Part shown: positions 1-7,532 of the stretch, piece by piece
Numbering within the stretch: position 1 is the first letter of the stretch
Layout of the letters: every line of letters begins with the position of its first letter
NCBI GenBank assembly: GCA_036525535.1
Contig: DATDAH010000385.1
Span: 1 to 16,318, forward strand
Source of the DNA: DATDAH01 sp036525535
GTDB taxonomy: Bacteria; Actinomycetota; Acidimicrobiia; Acidimicrobiales; DATDAH01
Length of the DNA stretch: 16,318 nt
Direction: 5' to 3'
The notes under the pieces: model-generated
Databases searched by the model: none
The model's input: the letters and a program-made list of their open reading frames with translations, nothing else
Told to the model about the DNA's origin: nothing
Position numbers and translations under genes: made by a program

Positions 1-225
1 CCCTTGGCCCTCGCCCTCGTGGGACGGGAGACAACCATCTGAGGCTTGGATCGCAGCGATGGCTTGGAACGCGAAGTAGGCGATCTTGGAACGCGGATCG
101 ACCGCGAACTCCTCAGCAACCGACGAGCTGGCCCCCAGGTCCGAGTTCGGGAGGCTCGTCGGTCCTGTAGGCGATGCGGCGGAGGAATTGGTGGCGGACC
201 TCGGCTGGTGGCCGTGTCGGACGGC
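1..225. other. Left-edge stretch with no supported gene
   Basis: No convincing gene is visible in the first 225 bases. On the minus strand, the frame of the SDR gene stays open past its stop at 226-228 all the way to the window edge, but it has no start codon with a ribosome binding site and I recognise no family in it. A plus-strand frame entering from the left edge stops at 40-42 and could be the last few codons of a gene outside the window; this cannot be judged. The segment CTTGGAACGCG occurs twice (63-73 and 85-95), a minor 22-bp-spaced repeat. Confidence 0.4.
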
Positions 226-1062
226 TCAGCCGGTTGGCTCCGGGCCGCCGCTCGGCAGCATCGTGGCTCGGCTGCCTTCCGTCATGAGCTCGACGATCTC
301 GCGGCGGCTGTACTGGTTCAGCAGTTCGAGCGAGTCACGGACGGTCTGGCCGACGACCCGGCTCGGTCCGTCCGGGAGGAACGTGATGGCGTCCTCGACC
401 ACCTCGGCGACGGTGACCGCGTTGGGGAGCGGAGCGTCTGGATCGTCGCGGTTGCCGAGGTCGGCTCGCAGCTTCCGGAGGGCGGGGGTGTCGGTTTCGC
501 CGAGGAGGAGGCTCAACACATCGACACCGTGGGGCTCGAGCTCGGCCCAGAGCGCTTCGGCGAACACCCTGTTCCAGGCCTTCGAGCCTCCGTAGGCCGC
601 CATGTTGGCGGTGCCGCCCACGGCGGCGCCGGAGGTCACGAGGATGATCCCTCCGCGCCCGCGCGCCACCATCGAGCGTCCGTAGTGGTGGCACAGCTGC
701 GTCGGCACGGCGCAGTTGCGGTGCAGCATCTGCAGGCCGTCGTCGAGCGAGTTGTCCAAGAAGGGCCGCCAGTTGGGGTCGCCGCCGGCGTTGTACATCA
801 GGAGACCGACGTCCAGGTCCTCGGTCGCGGCGATGACATCGTCGGCCGCTCCCGCGGTTGCCAGGTCGATGGCGAGGACCCGGGTCTGGGCACCGGTGTC
901 GCGCTCGATCCGTTCGGCGATGCTCTCGAGGAGGGGTCGTCGGCGGGCGATGAGCACGACGTCGAGGCCCCGTCGGGCAACCTCCTGGGCGAAGGCTTCG
1001 CCGACGCCGTCGGAGGCACCGGCGACGACGGCCCATGGGCCGTACGTGGAAGCGAAGGACAT
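226..1062 (-). CDS. Short-chain dehydrogenase/reductase (SDR)
   Basis: This 278-residue protein is an NAD(P)-dependent oxidoreductase of the classical SDR family, expected to interconvert a hydroxyl and a carbonyl in the cytoplasm. The Rossmann motif GASDGVG lies at residues 15-21, NAG at 91-93, and the catalytic set N116, S144, Y157 and K161 is complete (Y-GGS-K). Arginines follow the second beta strand (IARRR, about 38-42), which favours NADP(H); this is inference. The ATG at 1062 has an AGGGGG site just upstream and sits 12 bp after the stop of the DAP-DH-like gene, so it is the last gene of a three-gene minus-strand unit. Length and motifs are normal for the family. The substrate is unknown. 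Confidence 0.93.
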   Translation of the reverse strand: MSFASTYGPWAVVAGASDGVGEAFAQEVARRGLDVVLIARRRPLLESIAERIERDTGAQTRVLAIDLATAGAADDVIAATEDLDVGLLMYNAGGDPNWRPFLDNSLDDGLQMLHRNCAVPTQLCHHYGRSMVARGRGGIILVTSGAAVGGTANMAAYGGSKAWNRVFAEALWAELEPHGVDVLSLLLGETDTPALRKLRADLGNRDDPDAPLPNAVTVAEVVEDAITFLPDGPSRVVGQTVRDSLELLNQYSRREIVELMTEGSRATMLPSGGPEPTG

Positions 1063-1074
1063 GCGCAGGACCCC

Positions 1075-2160
1075 CTAGCGAGTCATGCCGTGGGCGGTGT
1101 ACAGCGGCAGGTCCAGGGGCGTGAGGTGGCCGGCTGCAGCTTCGGTGACCGCCGGGATCGCATTGATCACATGGAGGGCGGTCATGGCGAGTGGCGCTCC
1201 GTAGTCGTCGCCGGGGCGTTTGATCGCCTGCACGTCCACCTTGAAGCTCGGCCGACCGTCGATCCGATAGGTGATGCCTCCGTCGTGCAGCCCGAGTGAC
1301 GGCTGGGGCCAGTGGTCCGGCACCGGCGCCGTGCGAGTGACTCGAGCCACGTAGTCGACGTACATCCGCGCTCCCTCGGTGGTGATGCCCTCGAGCTCCC
1401 AGAACGTCGCGCCGATGGTCCCGGCCGCCACCGGTCCCAACGCGGTGTCCAGGCCCTCCGGCGTCGGATGAGTCTCCCAGCGGAACTCGGTCGACTCGAT
1501 CACCAGGCCCAGCGCGTCGGCGACCACGTGCAGGTTCGGCACCCACCACTTCGCACACACCCCGTCGACGAAGCGGGGTGGGATCGTGCCATCGGGCTGG
1601 CCGAAGCCCATGGAACCGAAGACCACCTCCTCGATGGGGTACGCCGTTGCCATGTCGAGCGCGTGCTGCTCCTCCCGGTACACGTCGACCTCGCCCGCGA
1701 CGGCGAGCAAGGTGTACGGGACGGAGAAGCTCGCCCACCCCGGCTCCATCCCCGATGCGTAGAACGACGAGCCCCCGACCTCACAGGCCGATGCGATGGG
1801 TGTCGCCAGCTCGGCCGGCGCCATCGGTGGGTAGACCATCGACGCGAGGGCGAACGTCACGACGTCGACCCCACGCTCCAAGAAGCGAGCGATCTCGCCG
1901 CACGCTTCGGGCTCGCGACCGATCACCGAGCCCCCGTAGCTGAAGCAGTCGAGTCCGAGGTCGAGTACGGCATCGAGATCCAGCGTCGCCTCGACACCCA
2001 CCGGCGGAAGGCCACAGAGCTCCCCGGCGTCTCGCCCCGCCTTCTCCGGACTCGTGACCACCAGGGCGGCGAGCTCGAGCCGCGGGTCACGCAGGATGGC
2101 CCGGAGAGCCTCTCGACCGGTTCGCCCGGTTCCTATGTGGCCGACCTGGATCATCTTCAT
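1075..2160 (-). CDS. 2,4-diaminopentanoate dehydrogenase-like / DapB-like NAD(P)-dependent oxidoreductase (copy 1)
   Basis: A 361-residue protein with an N-terminal Rossmann motif GTGRTG at residues 10-15, followed by an EKAGRDAGELCG segment. This layout is typical of the actinobacterial family annotated as dihydrodipicolinate reductase-like or NAD(P)H-dependent amine dehydrogenase, with a 2,4-diaminopentanoate-dehydrogenase-type C-terminal domain. The open frame runs much further upstream, but the ATG at 2160 is preferred: it follows a GAGGGGGG site directly and gives the family's usual N-terminus (MKMIQVGHIGTG). It lies 31 bp after the alcohol dehydrogenase stop and 12 bp before the SDR, so the three are probably co-transcribed. 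Two more members occur at 9668-11847; this copy is clearly more diverged from them than they are from each other. Its physiological substrate is not known, and a lysine-biosynthetic DapB role is unlikely given length and context. Confidence 0.88.
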   Translation of the reverse strand: MKMIQVGHIGTGRTGREALRAILRDPRLELAALVVTSPEKAGRDAGELCGLPPVGVEATLDLDAVLDLGLDCFSYGGSVIGREPEACGEIARFLERGVDVVTFALASMVYPPMAPAELATPIASACEVGGSSFYASGMEPGWASFSVPYTLLAVAGEVDVYREEQHALDMATAYPIEEVVFGSMGFGQPDGTIPPRFVDGVCAKWWVPNLHVVADALGLVIESTEFRWETHPTPEGLDTALGPVAAGTIGATFWELEGITTEGARMYVDYVARVTRTAPVPDHWPQPSLGLHDGGITYRIDGRPSFKVDVQAIKRPGDDYGAPLAMTALHVINAIPAVTEAAAGHLTPLDLPLYTAHGMTR

Positions 2161-2191
2161 CCCCCCTCGAGCGGGCGCGCCGTCGTTCTCT

Positions 2192-3244
2192 TCAGTGGTT
2201 CGGGTGCACGACGATGCGGGGCGGACCGTCGGAGCGTCGAGTCCGATCGAGTGCGTCGGCCACATCCTCGAGCTCGATGACCTCGCCGACGCTGGGGAGC
2301 GGGTCCAGCCGGCCCTCGACGACTGCGTCGAGGGTGCCGTACCAGTCCTCGGGTTGCGGCCCGCCGCCGAACTGGATGGTGACGCCCTGACGGGTCGCCG
2401 TGGTGATGTCCAGCTGGTCGCCGGAGTACCAGCCGCCGGCGACGTAGATGCGAGTGGCCATCGGCGCACCCTCGACGAGCTGCTGGACCAAGCCGTGCGC
2501 GCCGACGCACTCGAAGATGACCGGCGCGCTGAGGAGCACGTGGTCCACGAGTGCCTGCTCCCACACCTCGTACAGGCTCCGCTCGGCGGGATCGGCGACG
2601 ACGTGGGCGCCGAACCGCCGCGCCAGCTCCCGCCGCTCCTCCTTGAAGTCCATCGCGATGATGGGCTCGACCCCCCGAGCGGCAAGCGCCGCGACCGCCG
2701 AGAGACCGATCGCCCCGGCGCCGACGACGATCGCCACCTCACCGGGCTGGAGGTTCGAGCTCCGCACGTAGAACTCGCCCACGGCGAAGGCATCGACGAC
2801 CGCGATCGCATCGCTCGACACGTCACCCGGCGCCGCCTTCGCCATCATCTCGGGGACCACGACGAGCTCGGCGAAGCTGCCCTGGGCCTCGGGGTGCTGG
2901 CCGATGATGCGAACGGCGTTGAAGTCGACCTCGCCGCTGTCCCCGGCGAACCGCACGGGCATCGAGGTGACCCTCGCGCCGACGGGGAACTGATCACCGC
3001 AGGCCGGACCGTGGCCGACGACCTCGCCGACGAACTCGTGACCGAGGACGATGTCGCGTTCGGCGTCGTACAGCGAGCGCCCGGTCGGGTCGTCGATAGC
3101 CATCTCCGGGTGGTCCATGAAGTGGACGTCCGACGCGCAGATCGCCGTGCTCGTCGTCCGCAAGAGGAGCTCCCCGGGGCCCGGCACGGGATCGGGGATC
3201 TCGCGGACCTCGAGTGCACCCTGTCGCAGCACCACCGCTCGCAT
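2192..3244 (-). CDS. Zinc-type medium-chain alcohol dehydrogenase (MDR)
   Basis: A 350-residue medium-chain dehydrogenase/reductase, predicted to oxidise an alcohol or polyol with NAD. The catalytic zinc ligands are visible as C36 (in AICASDVH) and the GHE of residues 68-70; D39 and H41 sit in the usual positions. The nucleotide fold has GAGAIG at 175-180 and an aspartate at 199 (AMDF), which normally selects NAD over NADP. The four-cysteine structural-zinc lobe of classical ADHs is not seen in residues 90-120. The ATG at 3244 is preceded by GGAGGTGGAG, so it is preferred over the longer open frame to 3463. It is the first gene of the minus-strand unit and faces the SnoaL-like gene across a 196-bp divergent gap. 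The substrate is not identifiable. Confidence 0.9.
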   Translation of the reverse strand: MRAVVLRQGALEVREIPDPVPGPGELLLRTTSTAICASDVHFMDHPEMAIDDPTGRSLYDAERDIVLGHEFVGEVVGHGPACGDQFPVGARVTSMPVRFAGDSGEVDFNAVRIIGQHPEAQGSFAELVVVPEMMAKAAPGDVSSDAIAVVDAFAVGEFYVRSSNLQPGEVAIVVGAGAIGLSAVAALAARGVEPIIAMDFKEERRELARRFGAHVVADPAERSLYEVWEQALVDHVLLSAPVIFECVGAHGLVQQLVEGAPMATRIYVAGGWYSGDQLDITTATRQGVTIQFGGGPQPEDWYGTLDAVVEGRLDPLPSVGEVIELEDVADALDRTRRSDGPPRIVVHPNH

Positions 3245-3440
3245 CGCTCCACCTCCATCCACGTGGTCGGCGATCGTTTGGAAAGCGGACGCTACCTTCG
3301 ATTGCCATCCATGGTCTCGAGCGGTTCGCCTCCCTCGTCCAGCGGGCGACGTCGTCGCCGCCCATTCTCCACGGCGGAGCCCGGTTTGGAGGGTGTGTAC
3401 TGTCTTAGCTCCACCGTTCCGCCGACGCCGAGGGGGCTCG
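3245..3440. promoter_or_regulatory. Divergent intergenic region, probable back-to-back promoters
   Basis: These 196 bp separate the start of the minus-strand alcohol dehydrogenase unit from the plus-strand SnoaL-like/LLM unit, so both promoters should lie here. I see a ribosome binding site at each end (GGAGGTGGAG for the minus strand, AGGGGG for the plus strand). I see no sigma-70 -35/-10 pair good enough to name and no long palindrome. AGCGGACGCT (about 3284-3293) is a short dyad that could mark a regulator site; that is weak. Confidence 0.45.
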
Positions 3441-3842
3441 ATGCGGGCTGACCACGACGACATCGCCGAGGTCCTCGTGCGCTACGCCACGGGGATCGAC
3501 CGGCGGGACTGGGGCCTGTTCCGCACCTGCTTCGCCGACGACGTGGTGGCCGACTACGGCGACGCCGGGCGATGGGACAGCGCCGAGGCGCTCACCGCCT
3601 TCATGGTGGACGCCCACGCGGGGATGGGCCACACGATGCACCGGCTGTCCAACCTGGCCATCACCGTGGACGGCGACCGGGCGACCTCCCGCACCTACGT
3701 CGACGCCGTGCTCATGGCCCCCGACGGCGGGTCGGGGTTGAACCCGATCGGCTACTACGACGACGTGCTCGTCCGCACGGAGCAGGGCTGGCGGATCCAG
3801 CGACGCACGTTCACGTCAGTCCACTTCCAGGTCCTCGACTGA
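3441..3842 (+). CDS. SnoaL-like / NTF2-fold protein
   Basis: A 133-residue single-domain protein of the SnoaL-like (NTF2-fold) group. It shows the familiar opening (helix, then Y-A-x-G-I-D-R-R-D-W and F-x-x-C-F-A-D-D-V), the H-x-x-x-N block around residues 66-71 (HRLSN) and the closing G-W-R-I-Q-R-R strand. Relatives act as small cyclases, dehydratases, isomerases or ring hydroxylase subunits, or have no known activity, so the role here is open; a lyase or isomerase step next to the LLM enzyme and SDR would fit. The ATG at 3441 follows AGGGGG at a proper distance, and longer upstream starts are less likely. Its TGA overlaps the ATG of the LLM gene by one base (TGATG), indicating translational coupling. 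Confidence 0.85.
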   Translation: MRADHDDIAEVLVRYATGIDRRDWGLFRTCFADDVVADYGDAGRWDSAEALTAFMVDAHAGMGHTMHRLSNLAITVDGDRATSRTYVDAVLMAPDGGSGLNPIGYYDDVLVRTEQGWRIQRRTFTSVHFQVLD

Positions 3843-4813
3843 TGTTCGTGATGCGGTTCGACATGCGGGCGCCCGCATTCGGCGCCCCGACGACCGAGCT
3901 GTACCCGACGGCCCTCGAGATGGCGGCATGGGCCGAGTCCCGCGGCGGGCTGATGGCGGTCATCTGCGAGCACCACACGATGGCCGATGGCTACCTGCCG
4001 TCACCGGTGGTGCTGGCGACAGCGATGGCCGCACGGACGTCGACGTTGCCGATCATGGTGGCCGTCGTCGTCCTGCCGCTGTACGAACCGGTGCGGTTGG
4101 CCGAGGACATCGTCGTGCTCGACATCATCAGCGGCGGCCGGGTGAGCTACGTCGGCGGGGTCGGCTACCGGCCCGAGGAGTACGAGCACCACGGCGTCGA
4201 CTTCCACCGGCGCGGCCGGATCGCCGACGAGCAGCTCGCCCTCCTGCTCCGGGCGAAGACGGGCGAGTCGTTCGAGCACGAGGGTCGCCGAATCCATGTC
4301 ACGCCGCCGCCGGTGACCCCCGGCGGGCCGAGCGTTGCCTGGGGAGGCGGCACCGAAGTCGCCGCCCGGCGGGCCGGGCGCTTCGGCCTCGACTTCATCG
4401 GCCAGGGCGGCGGGCCCTCCATGGAGGACGCCTACGCCGAGGAGGCGCGCGCCCACGGCCACGAGCCGGGCTTCTGCCTGGTGCCGCCGCTGGACACCAC
4501 GACGACGTTGTTCGTCGCCCACGACGTCGACCGGGCCTGGGCGGAGATCGGCCCCCACCTGCTGCACGACGTGACCAGCTACGCCGCCCTCAACGAGGGC
4601 AACACCCACACGGCCAGCCTCACCACCGCCTCGACGGTCGACGAGCTCCGGGCCGAGGATCGCACGCACCGGATCGTGGGCGTCGACGAGGCGGTGGACG
4701 TCATCCGCGGCGGCGAGCCGCTCCAGCTGCAACCGCTCGTCGGCGGGCTGCCGCCGGAGATCGCCTGGCGCCACCTCCGCATCGTCACCGACGACGTCAT
4801 GCCGCGGCTGTGA
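3842..4813 (+). CDS. LLM-class flavin-dependent oxidoreductase
   Basis: A 323-residue member of the luciferase-like monooxygenase superfamily, which uses reduced FMN or coenzyme F420 for oxidation or reduction of organic substrates. The typical core segment is present: L-x-E-D-I-V-V-L-D-I-I-S-G-G-R (about residues 87-100) followed by a glycine-rich G-G-V-G-Y-R-P-E-E-Y loop, then F-x-R-R-G-R and a G-x-x-V-A-W-G-G-G strand. Whether it binds F420 or FMN cannot be decided here. The start overlaps the stop of the SnoaL-like gene by one base. The following SDR starts either 20 bp after this stop or at an overlapping GTG, so the genes form one operon. The protein is a little short for the superfamily but intact. 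The substrate is unknown. Confidence 0.9.
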   Translation: MFVMRFDMRAPAFGAPTTELYPTALEMAAWAESRGGLMAVICEHHTMADGYLPSPVVLATAMAARTSTLPIMVAVVVLPLYEPVRLAEDIVVLDIISGGRVSYVGGVGYRPEEYEHHGVDFHRRGRIADEQLALLLRAKTGESFEHEGRRIHVTPPPVTPGGPSVAWGGGTEVAARRAGRFGLDFIGQGGGPSMEDAYAEEARAHGHEPGFCLVPPLDTTTTLFVAHDVDRAWAEIGPHLLHDVTSYAALNEGNTHTASLTTASTVDELRAEDRTHRIVGVDEAVDVIRGGEPLQLQPLVGGLPPEIAWRHLRIVTDDVMPRL

Positions 4814-4833
4814 GCGGCCCCGCCCGTCGGACG

Positions 4834-5739
4834 ATGGCGGACGTGCCGTCGCAGGACGGACGCACGGCGATCGTCACCGGCGCCAACAGCGGCATCGGGC
4901 TCGAGACGGCGGCCCGGCTGGCCCAGGCGGGAGCGAGGACGCTGCTCGCCTGCCGCAGCGAGGAGCGGGCCAGAGCCGCCCGGGGGGAGATCCTGCGTCG
5001 TCACCCCGGGGCGGACGTCGAGGTGCTGCGCCTGGACCTCGCCGACCTCGGGCAGGTCGCGGGCGCTGCGGCCGAGGCGATCGCCCGCTTCGGCCACGTC
5101 CACCTGTGCGTGAACAACGCGGGGCTGATCGGTCGCTCCCGGACGACCACGGTCGACGGCTTCGAGACGACCTTCGCCGTGAACCACCTCGGCCACGTGG
5201 CCTGGACGGCGCACCTCCTGCCGACTGTCCTGGCGACGCCGGACAGCCGGGTGGTCACGGTGTCATCGCTGGCCCACCTGAAGGCGACCATGGACTGGGA
5301 CGACCTCCAGGGCGAACGCTCGTTCAAGCCGACGCTCGCCTATCGACGGTCCAAGCTCGCCAACCTGCTGCACAGCGCCGAGCTCCAGCGCCGGCTGGCC
5401 GCCGGCGGGCACGACACGGTCGCCGTCGCCGCCCATCCGGGCGTCGCGGCGTCAAGCTTCTGGTCGACGGGGGCCGGCCCCGGCTTCGCGTGGGCGGGCC
5501 GTGCCGCCAGCGCGGTGATCAGCGTGGTCTTCAACACCACGGCCCAAGGAGCGCGACCGATCGTCCACGCCGCGGCGGCGTCCGACGTCGAGCCCGGCCG
5601 GGTCTACGGCCCGCGAATCGCGCAGCGGTGGGGCCCCCCGGACGTCGTCCAGCCGTCGGACGCCGCGCTCGATACAGAGGCAGCGGCGCGGCTGTGGGCG
5701 ATCTCGGAGGAACTGACGGGGGTCGAGACCGACCTGTGA
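4834..5739 (+). CDS. Short-chain dehydrogenase/reductase, retinol-dehydrogenase-like
   Basis: A 301-residue SDR of the retinol dehydrogenase/WW-domain-oxidoreductase-like branch. Visible are TGANSGIG at residues 15-22, CRSEERA after strand 2 (NADP-type), LDLADL at 68-73, NNAG at 94-97, N117, S144-S145 and the Y170-x-x-x-K174 pair, so the active site is complete. The start is uncertain. ATG 4834 gives M-A-D-V-P, but an in-frame GTG at 4810 overlaps the LLM stop by four bases (GTGA) and adds eight residues, closer to the length of family N-termini. Neither has a strong ribosome binding site, which itself suggests coupling to the LLM gene. It is followed 13 bp later by the binding-protein gene. 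It probably acts on the same metabolite as its operon partners. Confidence 0.9.
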   Translation: MADVPSQDGRTAIVTGANSGIGLETAARLAQAGARTLLACRSEERARAARGEILRRHPGADVEVLRLDLADLGQVAGAAAEAIARFGHVHLCVNNAGLIGRSRTTTVDGFETTFAVNHLGHVAWTAHLLPTVLATPDSRVVTVSSLAHLKATMDWDDLQGERSFKPTLAYRRSKLANLLHSAELQRRLAAGGHDTVAVAAHPGVAASSFWSTGAGPGFAWAGRAASAVISVVFNTTAQGARPIVHAAAASDVEPGRVYGPRIAQRWGPPDVVQPSDAALDTEAAARLWAISEELTGVETDL

Positions 5740-5752
5740 GAGGAGACAGCTG

Positions 5753-6874
5753 ATGGCGTACGAGAGTGATGCGAACCCGATCAAGCTCGGGTACCTGATG
5801 GACTTCGCCCTGCCGGAGGGCTACCCGCGGGACCAGTTGCTGGACCTGACCCAGTCGCTGGAGCTGGTCTTCGAGAAGGGGTACCGGGAGGGGGTGATCG
5901 ACCGGCCCGTCAAGATCGTCTACAAGGAGGTCGAGGGCCTGCCCAAGGGCTCGGCCAAGCTCGTCATCGACGCCTACGGCGAGCTGGTGGACGAGGGGTG
6001 CCTCGCCGTCTACGGGCCGAACATCACCGACAACGCCGAGCCCACCAAGGTCGAGATCGAGCGCCGGTTCGAGGTCCCGGCGCTGAGCGTGACCGGCTCG
6101 GAGGCGTGGCTCGGACCGTGGACCTTCGCCCTGCCGCAGGGGTCGCTGACCGACGAGCCCGTCTTCTGGGTCGAGCAGATGGTCGCCAACGGCTACGAGA
6201 CGGTCGGTGCGCTCATCGAGCGCTCCCGGGTGGGCAACACCTACATCGCCGGCTTCCGCGACGCCTGCGCCCGGGGCGGGCTCCGCATCGTCAGCGAGCA
6301 GATGATCCCGCAGACCGCCCAGGACGTCACCGAACAGGTCACCCGGCTCCACGCCGACCGACCCGACGCGATCGTGCACTGCGGATTCGGCTTCGGGATG
6401 GCGATGGTCAACACGATCCTCGAGTCCCTCGACTGGGACCCGCCGCGGTACATGAGCACCGCCTTCCAGAACGCGTGGATCAACGAGCGGCTCTGGACGG
6501 CGATGCTGGGCTGGACTGGCGTCGACCAGTACGACGAGGCCAACCAGCGCGGTCAGGCCCTGCTCGACGAGTTCGCCGAGAAGCACGGCCGTCGACCCGA
6601 GTACTGCGTGCCGGTGGTCAACTTCGACGCCGCCACGGTGCTCCTGCACGCCTTCGCCGACGCCCATCCGCTGACCCCCGACGGCGTGCGCGCCGCGCTG
6701 GAGCGGGTGAAGATGCTGCCGGCCGCCTCGGGGTCACCGGGGACGTTCCTGTCCTTCGGGAACTACATGCACCGCGGGTGGGTCGGCGCCGGCTACCTCG
6801 TCGCCCGCCAGCTCGACCCCGACGGTGTGAACTCCCACCTCGTGGCTCGCTTCGGTCAGCCGGGCGGGCGCTGA
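5753..6874 (+). CDS. Peripla_BP_6-type (Leu/Ile/Val-binding-like) protein lacking a signal peptide
   Basis: A 373-residue type I periplasmic-binding-protein fold of the branched-chain amino acid/amide (ABC substrate-binding) class. The order is typical: I-K-L-G-Y-L-M-D-F near the start, Y-G-P-N-I-T-D (about 84-90), P-A-L-S-V-T-G-S-E, the N-G-Y-E-T-V-G-A-L-I strand opening the second lobe, and D-A-I-V-H-C-G-F-G. The mature fold begins within ten residues of the ATG. No signal sequence or lipobox is present, and none appears in frame upstream before a stop. The ATG has a clear GAGAGGAGA site. It should therefore be cytoplasmic unless exported by another route, recalling the cytosolic amide sensor AmiC. 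No ABC permease or ATPase gene lies in the window. The last 19 bp overlap the convergent TetR gene. Confidence 0.87.
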   Translation: MAYESDANPIKLGYLMDFALPEGYPRDQLLDLTQSLELVFEKGYREGVIDRPVKIVYKEVEGLPKGSAKLVIDAYGELVDEGCLAVYGPNITDNAEPTKVEIERRFEVPALSVTGSEAWLGPWTFALPQGSLTDEPVFWVEQMVANGYETVGALIERSRVGNTYIAGFRDACARGGLRIVSEQMIPQTAQDVTEQVTRLHADRPDAIVHCGFGFGMAMVNTILESLDWDPPRYMSTAFQNAWINERLWTAMLGWTGVDQYDEANQRGQALLDEFAEKHGRRPEYCVPVVNFDAATVLLHAFADAHPLTPDGVRAALERVKMLPAASGSPGTFLSFGNYMHRGWVGAGYLVARQLDPDGVNSHLVARFGQPGGR

Positions 6875-7506
6875 CCCTCCCGGTGGAGGAAGCCGTGGAG
6901 CGACATGAGGGCCAGCTCCCGCACGATGGCGTCGCGTGAGGGCGGTCGGCCACCGAAGAACGTCTTCCCGAACGCCGCCATGCCCGCCACCATCGCCATC
7001 GTCGACCGGGCGGCCAGCTCGTGGTCCTGCGAGTGCAACCCCTTGAGGTCGATGCCCTCGGCGCCGATCCGGCCGATGACGGCCAGGGCATCGCTGATGT
7101 CGCGTATGCCGGACTCCTCGAGCTCCTCGTCGCTCAGCGCGTCGGCCGCCAGCAGGGTCATCACCAGCCCACGGTTCGCGACGAACAGGTCGTAGAGCGA
7201 GCCCAGGAAGCCCGCCGCCACCTCCTCCTCGACCGCGGTCTCCGGGGAGATCGTCGGCCATTCGTCGCTGAACGCGTCGACCACGTCGATGAACGGCACC
7301 ACCAGCGCCTCGCGGAACAGCGCCGCCTTCGAGCCGAAGTTCCGGAACAGCAGGTGCTCGGCCACGCCGGCCTGTTCGGCGATCTCCCGGGTCGTCGTGC
7401 TCCGGTAGTCCTGCCGGGCGAACAGGTCCCGGGCGGCGGCGAGGAGGAGCCGTCGAGGCTCGCCACGACGGCGGCGCGTCGCCTTCGTTGGCACCGGCTC
7501 AGGCAT
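6856..7506 (-). CDS. TetR/AcrR-family transcriptional regulator
   Basis: A 216-residue regulator with a basic N-terminus (T-R-R-R-R-G-E-P-R-R) and the TetR helix-turn-helix at about residues 36-68: T-T-T-R-E-I-A-E-Q-A-G-V-A-E-H-L-L-F-R-N-F then G-S-K-A-A-L-F. The C-terminal ligand domain is alpha-helical and not specific enough to name an effector. It starts 14 bp from, and is divergent to, the GTG of the 46-residue membrane protein heading the AveC-like/P450 operon. A palindrome in that gap is a likely operator. It probably represses that operon and its own gene, with a pathway metabolite as ligand; this is inference. The 3' end overlaps the end of the binding-protein gene by 19 bp. Confidence 0.93.
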   Translation of the reverse strand: MPEPVPTKATRRRRGEPRRLLLAAARDLFARQDYRSTTTREIAEQAGVAEHLLFRNFGSKAALFREALVVPFIDVVDAFSDEWPTISPETAVEEEVAAGFLGSLYDLFVANRGLVMTLLAADALSDEELEESGIRDISDALAVIGRIGAEGIDLKGLHSQDHELAARSTMAMVAGMAAFGKTFFGGRPPSRDAIVRELALMSLHGFLHREGQRPPG

Positions 7507-7516
7507 CGTGAGTTAG

Positions 7517-7532
7517 GATAGTGGACACCATC
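7517..7532. promoter_or_regulatory. Candidate TetR operator palindrome
   Basis: GATAGTGGACACCATC is an imperfect 16-bp inverted repeat with six of eight base pairs matched (arms GAT-GTG/CAC-ATC). It lies 11 bp upstream of the TetR ATG and overlaps the first possible GTG (7521) of the divergent small gene. TAGGAT at 7514-7519 (plus strand) and TATCCT on the minus strand could be -10 boxes overlapped by it. Position and symmetry suit a self-regulating TetR site; no binding has been shown. Confidence 0.45.

Noticed and set aside
1..225. In-frame continuation of the SDR reading frame beyond its stop as a possible broken C-terminal extension
   Set aside because: The SDR already has normal length and the continuation shows no family resemblance or start signal.
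46..1299. Plus-strand open frame of 417 codons opposite the SDR gene
   Set aside because: It is antisense to two genes with complete catalytic motifs, has no recognisable domain, and its openness is explained by high GC on the opposite strand.
335..1738. Long minus-strand open frame (467 codons) rich in Arg, Pro and Gly
   Set aside because: It lies across the SDR and DAP-DH-like genes in another frame, has the Arg/Pro-rich composition of a GC-rich shadow frame and matches no family.
3928..4833. Upstream extension of the SDR frame, reaching back across the LLM gene
   Set aside because: The extension is Arg/Pro-rich, overlaps the LLM gene in another frame, and the SDR domain needs only the part from 4834 or 4810.
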